From Anaerolineae bacterium (GTDB lineage: Bacteria > Chloroflexota > Anaerolineae > Aggregatilineales > UBA2796): a stretch of DNA of 64,000 bases. The notes beneath the pieces were generated by a model that did not search any database, was not told the DNA's origin, and saw only the letters and a program-made list of their open reading frames with translations. The DNA is taken from the NCBI GenBank assembly GCA_019637615.1, contig JAHBVJ010000010.1, positions 143,785 through 207,784 of the forward strand. The letters run 5' to 3'. Positions 18,183 through 26,137 of the stretch are shown piece by piece (positions within the stretch are counted from its first letter, which is position 1; each line of letters begins with the position of its first letter). Both the position numbers and the translations under genes were made by a program.

Positions 18183-20231
18183 TTACAGTAATTCGTCATC
18201 GGCGTCGCTCGTCGTGCCTGCCAGCGGCAGCCAGAACCCGAAGACGCTGCCCACGCCTTCCTTGCTATGCACGATCACACGCCCCTTATGTGCCGCCGCT
18301 ACATAGCGCACGAAGGGCAGCCCTAACCCAAGCCCTTCGACACCACGCCGCAACGCATCCGAAAGCTGCGCGAACGGCTCCCAGATCATGGCTTGTTTTT
18401 CTTCTGAAATGCCGACGCCGTTATCTTTGACCTCAAGGCTGATGTAGGCCTCACCGCGATGCGCCGAGACTTCGATCTGCCCCTTATGCGGCGTGAACTT
18501 GATCGCGTTGTGGATCAGATGCCAGAGGGCGTCGCTGACCAGTTCGCGATCCGCCAGCACAATATCGATGGGGCGGTGGATGTTCAGCGTCAAGGTGATG
18601 CTGCGGCGCTGTGCCAACGGTCGCAGCGTATCCACAACTTCCGGCAGCAATTCCGTCAAATCGAGATAATCGGGCTTGAGTTTGCCCTGTTTATCCAGCA
18701 AGTTGGCGTATTTTACGAGACGATCAACCATCTGGAAGGCTTGCTTGGTATACGTCGTGATCTCCCCGATTAAGGTCTGCTGATCAGCGGAGAGATTGCT
18801 CACGCCGTGACGGTGGAGCGTCTGAAGTGCCATATCGACCGAGACGAACGGCGACCGCAGCTCATGCCCGATCACAGCGAGGAAGTCGGATTTCAGCTTG
18901 TTGCTTTCTTCAAGCTGCATATTCGTCTCGCGAAGTTGGACATTTTTCTGCTGCAACTGCCGATACAGCGTTTGAATATCTTTTGCGTAGACCAACGACT
19001 GCTGATGCTTGATTTCCAGCTCTTTCCGCAGACGTTCAACATCTTTCAGCGGTGAGGGTTGTTGCAACGGTAGATCGACGGTGAAGGTGGTGCCTTCTTT
19101 GCGCGTGCTGCTCACATTGATCTCGCCGCCGAGCCGCTGAACGGCTTTCTGCGCGATGGATAACCCCAACCCCAAACCGCCCTGACTGCGCGTATTTGGC
19201 TCACTGACCTGATAGAACGATTGGAAGATCATGCACTGATCGGCGGCCTCGATGCCAACGCCCGTATCGATGAAGCGCAGACGGAGACCATCACCGTACT
19301 GTTCCGCTTCCAAGCGCACCAAGCCGCCCGCGTGATTGAAGTTGATGCCGTTGTTGAGGAGTTCATATAAGACCGAGTGGATTGTCGCCGCTTCTACTTG
19401 CAAGGGCGGCAGATCGTCCGGGATGAGCAGGTGCAGCGTGACCAACTGCTCATCTGCCAGAGGCCGCAGTTCGGCTAACGTCTTCTGCGCGATCTCCTTG
19501 AGCGACACTTCCGTGATTTGCCGTTCCGCGTAATCCCCTTGTTCCAACTCAGCGAAGTTAATCAGCTCGTTGATTTTGGCTTTGAATTCGTTAGCCCCTT
19601 TGATGATCGCCGTGATGAACGGGGCGCTTTCCTCGATCGGTTTGCCAGCCGCGAGATCATCATTGAGCAGGGTGGTGTACCCTAAAATTGACCCCAACGG
19701 CGTGCGCAATTCGTGGGCGGCGATACTGATGAATTCCGACTTCTGCATGGCGAGGCGCTTTTGCTGCGTCAGGTCTTGCAGCACGATAATCCAGCCGGAA
19801 AAGGTCTTGGTTTGTAACTGCTGAATGCGGGCGGAGAGCACCCGTGTCACCGGTTGAGAGATAGTCAGCTCGAATTCGCTGCGGCTGTCGTGCTCGGCAT
19901 CCGCTGCTTGGCACGCCTTATTGAGGGCATCCGTCCCTAACAGCGCTTCGATGGACATCCCGACATATTGAGCCGTGTCTGCCGTCAGACCGAGCAGTTT
20001 ATAGAATTCGACATTGGCATGTTGCAGTGAAAACTCATGATCCAAAACCAGTAAGGCCGAGGGCGCGTTGGCAAACAGCGCCTCTAACATTTGGTTGGCG
20101 ATCTGAAGCTGTTCGCGTTTTTCCTTCTCCAGCACGTAGACGCGTGCGAGATCGCGACCATATTCGATGACCTGCTTGACGGTTAGAGAGGCATCACGCT
20201 CCTCAACGGTCTTGGATTCTGGGTTTGTCAT
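18183..20231 (-). CDS. Double histidine kinase: PAS-HisKA-HATPase-coiled coil-HisKA-HATPase
   Basis: 682 residues, soluble. A short N-terminal helix and a PAS domain (about 45-165) precede the first kinase core: phospho-His in SIAAHELRTPLGSIL, N-box LLNNGINFN, G1 DTGVGI, G2 GLGLGLSIAQ. A coiled coil of about 60 residues (about 395-455) then leads to a second full core: His in AVIGHELRSPFVSV, N-box LIHNAIKFTP, G1 DNGVGI, G2 GLGLGLPFV. Both cores keep every catalytic motif, so two phosphorylation sites are expected in one chain. The start overlaps the stop of the receiver gene by four bases (ATGA), giving translational coupling. It is third in the minus-strand operon that begins at 23520. Confidence 0.92.
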   Translation of the reverse strand: MTNPESKTVEERDASLTVKQVIEYGRDLARVYVLEKEKREQLQIANQMLEALFANAPSALLVLDHEFSLQHANVEFYKLLGLTADTAQYVGMSIEALLGTDALNKACQAADAEHDSRSEFELTISQPVTRVLSARIQQLQTKTFSGWIIVLQDLTQQKRLAMQKSEFISIAAHELRTPLGSILGYTTLLNDDLAAGKPIEESAPFITAIIKGANEFKAKINELINFAELEQGDYAERQITEVSLKEIAQKTLAELRPLADEQLVTLHLLIPDDLPPLQVEAATIHSVLYELLNNGINFNHAGGLVRLEAEQYGDGLRLRFIDTGVGIEAADQCMIFQSFYQVSEPNTRSQGGLGLGLSIAQKAVQRLGGEINVSSTRKEGTTFTVDLPLQQPSPLKDVERLRKELEIKHQQSLVYAKDIQTLYRQLQQKNVQLRETNMQLEESNKLKSDFLAVIGHELRSPFVSVDMALQTLHRHGVSNLSADQQTLIGEITTYTKQAFQMVDRLVKYANLLDKQGKLKPDYLDLTELLPEVVDTLRPLAQRRSITLTLNIHRPIDIVLADRELVSDALWHLIHNAIKFTPHKGQIEVSAHRGEAYISLEVKDNGVGISEEKQAMIWEPFAQLSDALRRGVEGLGLGLPFVRYVAAAHKGRVIVHSKEGVGSVFGFWLPLAGTTSDADDELL

Positions 20232-20596
20232 GCCAACACCTCTTCAACTTTATTCATCAGATTGAGCGGGCTAAAGGGTTTGACGAAATAATCATCAGCG
20301 CCAGCTTCGATGCCAACTTGACGATCCCAATCCTGCCCCTTCGCCGTCAACATGATGATGGTAATATCGCTGGTTTCCGGTGCGCGTTTGAGCGCCTTGC
20401 AGACGCCGATCCCATCAAGGCTGCCACCGGGCATCTGCACATCAAGCAGAATCAGATCGGGGTGATGCTTACGCGCCATCGCCAACGCTTCGTCCCCATT
20501 GCTGGCGGTCAACATCTCGTAGGGGCCAATTTCAAGCGTGACGCAGACGAGTTCGCGAACTTCGGGTTGATCGTCTACGATCAAAATCGTTTTCAT
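20228..20596 (-). CDS. Single-domain response regulator (CheY/Spo0F-like)
   Basis: 122 residues consisting of a receiver only. The acidic pair follows the first strand (LIVDDQPE), the phospho-acceptor Asp is in LILLDVQMPGG, and the conserved Thr and Lys are in MLTAKG and YFVKPFSP. There is no output domain, so it probably carries phosphate between the hybrid kinase encoded upstream (18 bp away) and the double kinase encoded downstream (4-bp overlap). The insertion GGSLDG after the active-site loop is slightly longer than usual. Confidence 0.95.
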   Translation of the reverse strand: MKTILIVDDQPEVRELVCVTLEIGPYEMLTASNGDEALAMARKHHPDLILLDVQMPGGSLDGIGVCKALKRAPETSDITIIMLTAKGQDWDRQVGIEAGADDYFVKPFSPLNLMNKVEEVLA

Positions 20597-20613
20597 GATA
20601 GTTCTCCAAATGA

Positions 20614-23520
20614 CTAGGATGCAGGTTGGGTAGTAATAAGTGACGCGAGATCGGCGGGCGCTTCATCCGCTGGTACCATCGGTAGGGTGAAGGCAAAGGT
20701 CGTGCCCTGTCCGTGGACGCTTTCAGCCCAGATTTTCCCGCCGTGCAGCTCGACAATCAATTTGCTGATGGCGAGTCCTAGCCCCGTACCGCTGATCGCT
20801 GTGTTAGAGGCATCTGCCCGATAAAATTTCTCAAATAGATGCACCTGCTGATCAGGCGTCATCCCAATCCCTTGATCGGAGATGTTCACCTGCAACTGGC
20901 GATCCGCGCGTTCGATGATTTCAATCGTCACCGTGCCGCCCTTGGGCGAATATTTGACGGCATTGGAGAGCAAATTCTGGATGACTTGCGAGAGACGCAG
21001 CCGATCACCGAGGATGGCGACACACGGCTCCGCAGCCACCACACTGAACGCGTGACGTTCTGCCGCTTCCTTGAAAGTCTGCACGAGGTTGTTGATGAGC
21101 AGACACAAATCCAGCGATTCGACGTGCAGCGTCATGGCGCGTTTGGCTTCCAGCCGCGAGATGTCTAGCAAGTCATCGATCAGCTTGCCGAGCTGTGAGG
21201 ACTGCTCATTGATCAGCTTGAGGAAGTGCTTTTGGCGGTTCTCATCGAGCTGCCGCGTGATCAAAATCTCGCTGAAGCCGCGAATAGAGGTCAACGGGGT
21301 ACGCAGTTCATGCGCCGCTGTGGACAGGAATTCGGTCTTCAAACGGTTAAGTTCTTGCAATTCATGTTCCGCCCGCTTACGTTCGGTGATGTTCCGGCTG
21401 GCAAGTACGTAGCCTTCGCCGGAGTCGCTATCCGCCAGCAGGATGTTGCCTAGCGTTTCCAACCACACGTAATTGCCGTCCGAGTGACGGAAGCGATATT
21501 CCGCCGTCCCGACCGTCTTAATCGCCATCCGCATCTGCTGCACATCATCCGGATGTACGTAACGGAAGATGTTGTCATGCAACAAGTGATCGGGGCGCAC
21601 GCCGAGCACCGTCCAGCAAGATGGGCTGGCATATTGGACGACGCCATCAACATCGATCTGATAGACCGCGTCCAGCATAGTGTCGGTGATCTGCCGCAAC
21701 TGCTGTTCGCTGTAACGCAAGGCGGCTTCCGTGCGACGATGCTCCAGCACACTCGCGAACAATTCGCCCACCATTTTCAACAGCGGAGGTACGTCGGCTT
21801 CCCAAGAGCGCCGTTCCGTGACTGTATCCAACCCGATGAAGCCAGTCAGTTTTCCATTATACGTCATCGGCATGATGATGCACGACTGACAGCCGCGCGC
21901 GATGAACAATTTGCGTTCCGAGCTGGCGGACGCGGGCAGATCATCAATCGCATCCAGACTGACGGCCTGCCCCAAGCTCAATCTTTCCATCATCCACGGG
22001 AACAGCGCCGTCGGGATCGTGCGATACTGCTGGATGGTCGTCCCGATTTCCAGATCAACGATCTTCGGGCTAACCCACTCAAAAATGCTGTGCAAAAGCA
22101 TTTCGTCTTCGGAGAGGGTGAACACAAAACTGCGTTCCACATTGGCGAATTCACCGATGGCTTGCAAGGCGAAGGGGATGCCTTGCTCGATGTTCATCGT
22201 GCCGAGGCTGATCAAGCGCGTAGAAATCGAGGCCATGAGCTGGTCGAACTCGACGCGGTATTGCAATTCGGCTTCCACGCGCTGGCGTCCGGCGATCTCC
22301 CATTGCAGCGCTTCGTTGGTGCGTGTGAGTTCGCTCGTGCGCTGCTCCACGATGATTTCCAGCGAGTTTTGATGCTCACGGAGAATCTGCTCGGCCTTCT
22401 TCAACTCGGTGATGTTTTGCGCCATCACCAAGCCCGCCTCCACCTTGTTATCGGCATCGCGCACAGGGTGAATATAGAACTGATAGATTTTGTCCTGATA
22501 CTCCACGGTCACAGTGCTGCTCTCGCCGTTCAAGGCTTGCTGGCATGGCAGCATGACGGTAGACATCACTGAGCGCGGCAGAATGTCGTACAAGACGTGC
22601 CCCGTCATCTGTTCGTTGGGGTGCATGAACAGCGTGTTATCCACACCACCAACAAGGCTGACCGTCAGCGTATGATCGTACAGGAACACCGCGCCGTTGG
22701 GGAAATGGTTGATCAACGTGCGGTAGAGTTCGCGGCTGTTGTGCAGAGCTTGCTGTTGGGCTTTGCGTTCAGTGATATCGATGGAAATACCCACCGTGAA
22801 GTGATGCAGCGAATTGGGATCGGTGATCGAGGTGAAGACGGTCTGGACGGGGAGCAGTGTGCCATTGCGCTGACGGGCAACCAATTCCGTGTCCCAGAAG
22901 CCGTCTACTTGTTTGGCCTCGACATCCGTGATGTGGATCGGTTTGCCATCCGGAAACAACAAATATTGCCCGATTGTGCGGGAGAGATCACCCGTCACGT
23001 CCCATTGGTGCAATCGTTTCGCCGCGTGATTCCAGTACAAAACCTGATCGTGCCCATCCGCCACGATGACCGCGTTATGAACCTGTTCCAGCAGCGAAGC
23101 TTGGAACAAAACCTGATCTTGGTTGCGCTTGTACTGAATCAACCGTCGCACACGATGCCGCAGCGCGACCCAGTGGACGGGCTTGGTGATGTAATCGAAC
23201 GCGCCAGCCTCAAAAGCCTGTTCAATCGCCGTCGGATCATCGAGCGCCGTGACCATGATGACGGGCACCGTCGCGCCACGTGGCAGCGCCTTGAGCTGCG
23301 TGCATACCTCGATGCCATTCAACCCCGGCAGCATAAAATCGAGCAGCACCAGATCGGGCATGACCTGTTCAAACAGACCGACGGCTTCCCCGCCGTCACC
23401 GCATTCGACGATGTTGTACCCTTCGCTGTCCAGCATCCTGCGCATGAGGATGCGAATTGCCAGATCATCTTCGACGATCAAAATTGTCGCTCTATTTGTC
23501 TTCACGCTGATTGCCTTCAC
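20614..23520 (-). CDS. Hybrid sensor kinase REC-PAS-PAS-GAF-PAS-HisKA-HATPase
   Basis: 968 residues, no membrane segments. The receiver is N-terminal (IVEDD acidic pair, Asp in LVLLDFMLPGLNG, Lys in YITKPVH). Two PAS units follow (about 140-270 and 275-395), a coiled coil, a GAF domain (about 435-600), a third PAS with YRFRHSDGNYVWLET (about 605-720), then HisKA with AAHELRTPLTSIRG and an intact ATPase (N-box LLSNAVKYSP, G1 ISDQGIGM, G2 GTGLGLAISK). It is the first gene of the operon with the receiver and the double kinase. Its promoter region holds the second copy of the tandem ACTACGTA element. Confidence 0.95.
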   Translation of the reverse strand: MKAISVKTNRATILIVEDDLAIRILMRRMLDSEGYNIVECGDGGEAVGLFEQVMPDLVLLDFMLPGLNGIEVCTQLKALPRGATVPVIMVTALDDPTAIEQAFEAGAFDYITKPVHWVALRHRVRRLIQYKRNQDQVLFQASLLEQVHNAVIVADGHDQVLYWNHAAKRLHQWDVTGDLSRTIGQYLLFPDGKPIHITDVEAKQVDGFWDTELVARQRNGTLLPVQTVFTSITDPNSLHHFTVGISIDITERKAQQQALHNSRELYRTLINHFPNGAVFLYDHTLTVSLVGGVDNTLFMHPNEQMTGHVLYDILPRSVMSTVMLPCQQALNGESSTVTVEYQDKIYQFYIHPVRDADNKVEAGLVMAQNITELKKAEQILREHQNSLEIIVEQRTSELTRTNEALQWEIAGRQRVEAELQYRVEFDQLMASISTRLISLGTMNIEQGIPFALQAIGEFANVERSFVFTLSEDEMLLHSIFEWVSPKIVDLEIGTTIQQYRTIPTALFPWMMERLSLGQAVSLDAIDDLPASASSERKLFIARGCQSCIIMPMTYNGKLTGFIGLDTVTERRSWEADVPPLLKMVGELFASVLEHRRTEAALRYSEQQLRQITDTMLDAVYQIDVDGVVQYASPSCWTVLGVRPDHLLHDNIFRYVHPDDVQQMRMAIKTVGTAEYRFRHSDGNYVWLETLGNILLADSDSGEGYVLASRNITERKRAEHELQELNRLKTEFLSTAAHELRTPLTSIRGFSEILITRQLDENRQKHFLKLINEQSSQLGKLIDDLLDISRLEAKRAMTLHVESLDLCLLINNLVQTFKEAAERHAFSVVAAEPCVAILGDRLRLSQVIQNLLSNAVKYSPKGGTVTIEIIERADRQLQVNISDQGIGMTPDQQVHLFEKFYRADASNTAISGTGLGLAISKLIVELHGGKIWAESVHGQGTTFAFTLPMVPADEAPADLASLITTQPAS

Positions 23521-23833
23521 CTAACTTGCGTGGTTGACTCCACACTGGTCGATACTTCGAATCCACGCACGATTAGCAATGTAGATCGTAATCAAGCGTA
23601 GTCAAAACACATCCGTAGGATGCTGCATTTTTTATCAAGGGACTACGTAGCTACTACGTAGATTGTTATGGACTAAGAATCGTGCCCACCTATCAGCATC
23701 CCTCAGTGGATAACACCCACCGATATAACCTTGTGATTGCTTAGATCAATACCTTGTTCAACTCTCATCCGTATCTTTGATCGTTCATATGGTATCATCA
23801 TTGAAATGGCATCAGTTTACAGCCACAATCTCA
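23521..23833. other. Divergent intergenic region between kinase operon and fumarase genes
   Basis: About 313 bp. It holds a plausible minus-strand promoter (AGTCAA at 23600-23605 read as -35 TTGACT; AATGTA at 23578-23583 read as -10 TACATT; 16-bp spacer) and the tandem ACTACGTA element at 23642-23660, which would be centred about 50 bases upstream of that -35. I see no separate clear promoter for the fumarase genes. Confidence 0.45.
23642..23660. promoter_or_regulatory. Tandem operator-like element ACTACGTA-N3-ACTACGTA, copy 2
   Basis: The same two 8-mers as at 16316-16334, again with an 11-bp period, differing only in the three spacer bases (GCT here, CCA there). It lies 122 bases upstream of the start of the hybrid kinase gene. 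Conservation of two 8-mers and their exact spacing at two signalling promoters 7.3 kb apart argues for a shared regulator. Confidence 0.65.
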
Positions 23834-24406
23834 ATGCGTGAATCACAATATAGTCCCATCCACCTCCCAACGCCGATCAGTGATGAAGCCGTCGCAACGC
23901 TGCACGTGGGCGATCAGGTGCTGCTGTCCGGCGTGATCTACACTGCCCGCGATGCCGCTCACAAGCGCCTGACCGATGCTGTTAGCACAGGTCAAACGCT
24001 GCCATTCGCGCTGCAAGGGCAGGTGATCTACTACGTCGGCCCCGCACCCGCCCGCCCCGGTGAGGTGACTGGCCCCGCTGGCCCGACCACCTCCACCCGC
24101 GTCGATCCGTACACGCCGCTGCTGCTGGCGCACGGGCTGAAGGGGATGATCGGCAAGGGCAAGCGCAGCCAAACCGTGCGGGAGGCCATCGCCACGTATC
24201 GCGCCGTGTATTTCGTCGCCGTTGGCGGAGCTGCCGCCCTGATCGCAGATCGGATTAAGCGCGTCGATCTAGTCGCGTATCCCGATCTCGGCACCGAGGC
24301 GATCTACCGCATGGAAGTGCAAGACTTCCCGCTGGTGGTCGGGAATGATGTTCATGGCGGCGACCTATTCGAGCAGGGACGCGCCGCTTATCGTCGCGAA
24401 GGTTGA
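23834..24406 (+). CDS. Class I fumarate hydratase / tartrate dehydratase, beta subunit
   Basis: C-terminal-type subunit of the oxygen-sensitive [4Fe-4S] hydro-lyases that interconvert fumarate and malate. Conserved features: LHVGDQVLLSGVIYTARDAAHKRL near the N-terminus, the PFALQGQVIYYVGPAP and TTSTRVDPYTP segments, and IGKGKRS. I use the ATG at 23834 (MRESQYSPIHLPTPIS); an upstream TTG at 23777 would add 19 residues with no family similarity. About 190 residues, the normal length for this subunit. The gene precedes the alpha subunit by 10 bp, the reverse of the common order. Fumarase and L-tartrate dehydratase subunits are closely similar, and I cannot separate them here. Confidence 0.9.
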   Translation: MRESQYSPIHLPTPISDEAVATLHVGDQVLLSGVIYTARDAAHKRLTDAVSTGQTLPFALQGQVIYYVGPAPARPGEVTGPAGPTTSTRVDPYTPLLLAHGLKGMIGKGKRSQTVREAIATYRAVYFVAVGGAAALIADRIKRVDLVAYPDLGTEAIYRMEVQDFPLVVGNDVHGGDLFEQGRAAYRREG

Positions 24407-24415
24407 GAGGCCGCT

Positions 24416-25261
24416 ATGCGTGAGATCGATGTGACCGAAGTAACCGAGCGCGTAAGGGAGGCGGTCAAGGCGCTGAACTTCCACACGCCGCAGCCCGCGC
24501 TGATCCAACTGATCGATATTCAGCAGCACGAGCCTTCGCCCGCTGGACGCCAAGCCATGAAGGCGATTGTTGAAAATCGTCAGCTTGCCTCACAAAAACA
24601 GGTGCCCATGTGTCAAGACACGGGCATGGTGATCGCCTTCGTGGAGCTTGGGCAAGAGGTGCGCTTGGTCGGCGGCAACCTGCGCGAGGCGATCACCGAA
24701 GGTGTGCGGCGGGGCTACGCGGAAGGCTATCTACGTAATTCGGTGGTGGCGGAACCATTGTTTGAGCGCCGCAACACGCGGGACAACACACCGCCCGTCG
24801 TTCATTTCGATCTCGTCGCTGGCGACACCTTCAGACTGACCCTCGCGTGCAAGGGCTTCGGCGCGGAAAACATGAGCTGGGCGAAAATCCTGACGCCCGC
24901 TGATGGCATCGCTGGTGTCAAGCAGGAAGTAGTACGCTGCGTGGAAGAAGCTGGCCCTAACGCGTGCCCACCTGTGGTGGTCGGGGTCGGTCTCGGCGGG
25001 ACGCTGGAGATGGCCGCTTTCCTCGCCAAGAAAGCCCTGATGCGCGAGATCGGCACCCGTCACCCCGATCCGCGTTACGCGGCGCTAGAGGCTGAACTGC
25101 TCGATCTGGTCAACGCGACGGGCATCGGGCCGCAGGGATGGGGCGGCGTCAACACGGCCTTGGATGTGCGCGTCGAATATTATCCGACGCACATCGCCGC
25201 GATCCCCATCGCCATCAATCTGGACTGCCATTTACAGCGCCATACCGTGCTCGCATGGTGA
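24416..25261 (+). CDS. Class I fumarate hydratase / tartrate dehydratase, alpha (iron-sulfur) subunit
   Basis: 281 residues, the catalytic N-terminal-type subunit that binds the [4Fe-4S] cluster. Three expected cysteine ligands are visible: PMCQDTGM, NACPPVVVGVG and NLDCHLQRH. The substrate loop FGAENMSWAKILTP is also present. GAGAGG precedes the ATG. With the beta subunit just upstream it should form the active heterotetramer in the cytoplasm, working in the TCA cycle (fumarate to malate) or on tartrate. The next gene, an AviRa-like methyltransferase, begins 5 bases after the stop, so all three are probably one transcript. Confidence 0.92.
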   Translation: MREIDVTEVTERVREAVKALNFHTPQPALIQLIDIQQHEPSPAGRQAMKAIVENRQLASQKQVPMCQDTGMVIAFVELGQEVRLVGGNLREAITEGVRRGYAEGYLRNSVVAEPLFERRNTRDNTPPVVHFDLVAGDTFRLTLACKGFGAENMSWAKILTPADGIAGVKQEVVRCVEEAGPNACPPVVVGVGLGGTLEMAAFLAKKALMREIGTRHPDPRYAALEAELLDLVNATGIGPQGWGGVNTALDVRVEYYPTHIAAIPIAINLDCHLQRHTVLAW

Positions 25262-25265
25262 GAAG

Positions 25266-26000
25266 ATGACCTATCAATATGCCGTCGAACGCGCCGATTA
25301 TGCCGATCTTGCTTCGGGCAAGGTGTTTTACAATCAGGCGGGGCAACCTGCCTTTCCGATCCGGCTGACGAGCGAGATTTTCCAGCGCTGCGCCGCCATC
25401 CGCGCCCAACACGGCGAGTACGCAAAGGCCGTCGTGTACGATCCGTGCTGCGGCAGCGGCTACTTACTCAGCACGCTCGGCTATCTGCACGCGGAAGGCA
25501 TCCAGCGCTTGATCGGTTCGGACATCGCGCCGGAGGTATTGCGCACAGCGGCACTGAACCTATCGCTGCTGACAATGACTGGCCTTGAACAGCGCCGAAA
25601 CGCCATCGTTCAGATGGTGGAGCAGTACGGCAAAGAGTCGCATCGAGACGCCCTCGCCGCCATCGAACGGATGACGCCGCGCATCCGCGATTTGCAGATC
25701 GAAACGACCACTTTTCTCGCAGATGCCACCGATCCCGCCGCGATCAAGGCTACGCTCACGCCCGCCAGCGTGCAGATCGTGATCGCGGATGTCCCGTACG
25801 GGCTACATTCCATGTGGCAAGGCGCGCATCTGGGTGATCCGCTGGCGTCGATGCTGACCGCGCTGCAAGCTGTGTTAGCTCCCAAGGCCGTCGTCGCGAT
25901 CTGTACGGACAAGGCGCAAAAAGCCCAACATCCCGACTTCCGCCGCGTCGATCAGTTCCAGATGGGCAAACGGCGGATCACCCTGCTGATGAGTTTGTAA
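25266..26000 (+). CDS. AviRa-like 23S rRNA guanine methyltransferase family protein
   Basis: 244 residues. I recognise the AviRa family (avilamycin-resistance 23S rRNA methyltransferase, known to act on G2535 in helix 91). Supporting motifs are the N-terminal YQYAVERADYADLASGKV, PAFPIRLTSEIFQRC, the SAM-binding YDPCCGSGYLLSTLG, an acidic residue after the second strand (GSDIAP), and the catalytic-type motif DVPYG. The ATG at 25266 is used because it starts the conserved N-terminus; the longer frame from 25164 overlaps the fumarase gene. It is a class I Rossmann-fold enzyme without a separate RNA-binding domain. Position after the fumarase genes suggests a housekeeping or passenger role rather than an antibiotic cluster. 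Function on rRNA is inferred from the family. Confidence 0.8.
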   Translation: MTYQYAVERADYADLASGKVFYNQAGQPAFPIRLTSEIFQRCAAIRAQHGEYAKAVVYDPCCGSGYLLSTLGYLHAEGIQRLIGSDIAPEVLRTAALNLSLLTMTGLEQRRNAIVQMVEQYGKESHRDALAAIERMTPRIRDLQIETTTFLADATDPAAIKATLTPASVQIVIADVPYGLHSMWQGAHLGDPLASMLTALQAVLAPKAVVAICTDKAQKAQHPDFRRVDQFQMGKRRITLLMSL

Positions 26001-26137
26001 CTGCGCGCTCCGCAAACCGATGTTAGGATTGTGGCTAGTTCGTGACGGCGATCAGCGCCATCGCTCATCGCTTTCCCACAGGAGCAGCCAACAACTATGG
26101 CCTTTTTCGTCAACCGAATTCAACGCGGAGCCGAGTC

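Noticed and set aside
21484..22572. 362-codon open frame on the plus strand opposite the hybrid kinase
   Set aside because: Shadow frame rich in His/Arg/Gln, without a domain; PAS, GAF and kinase motifs lie on the other strand.
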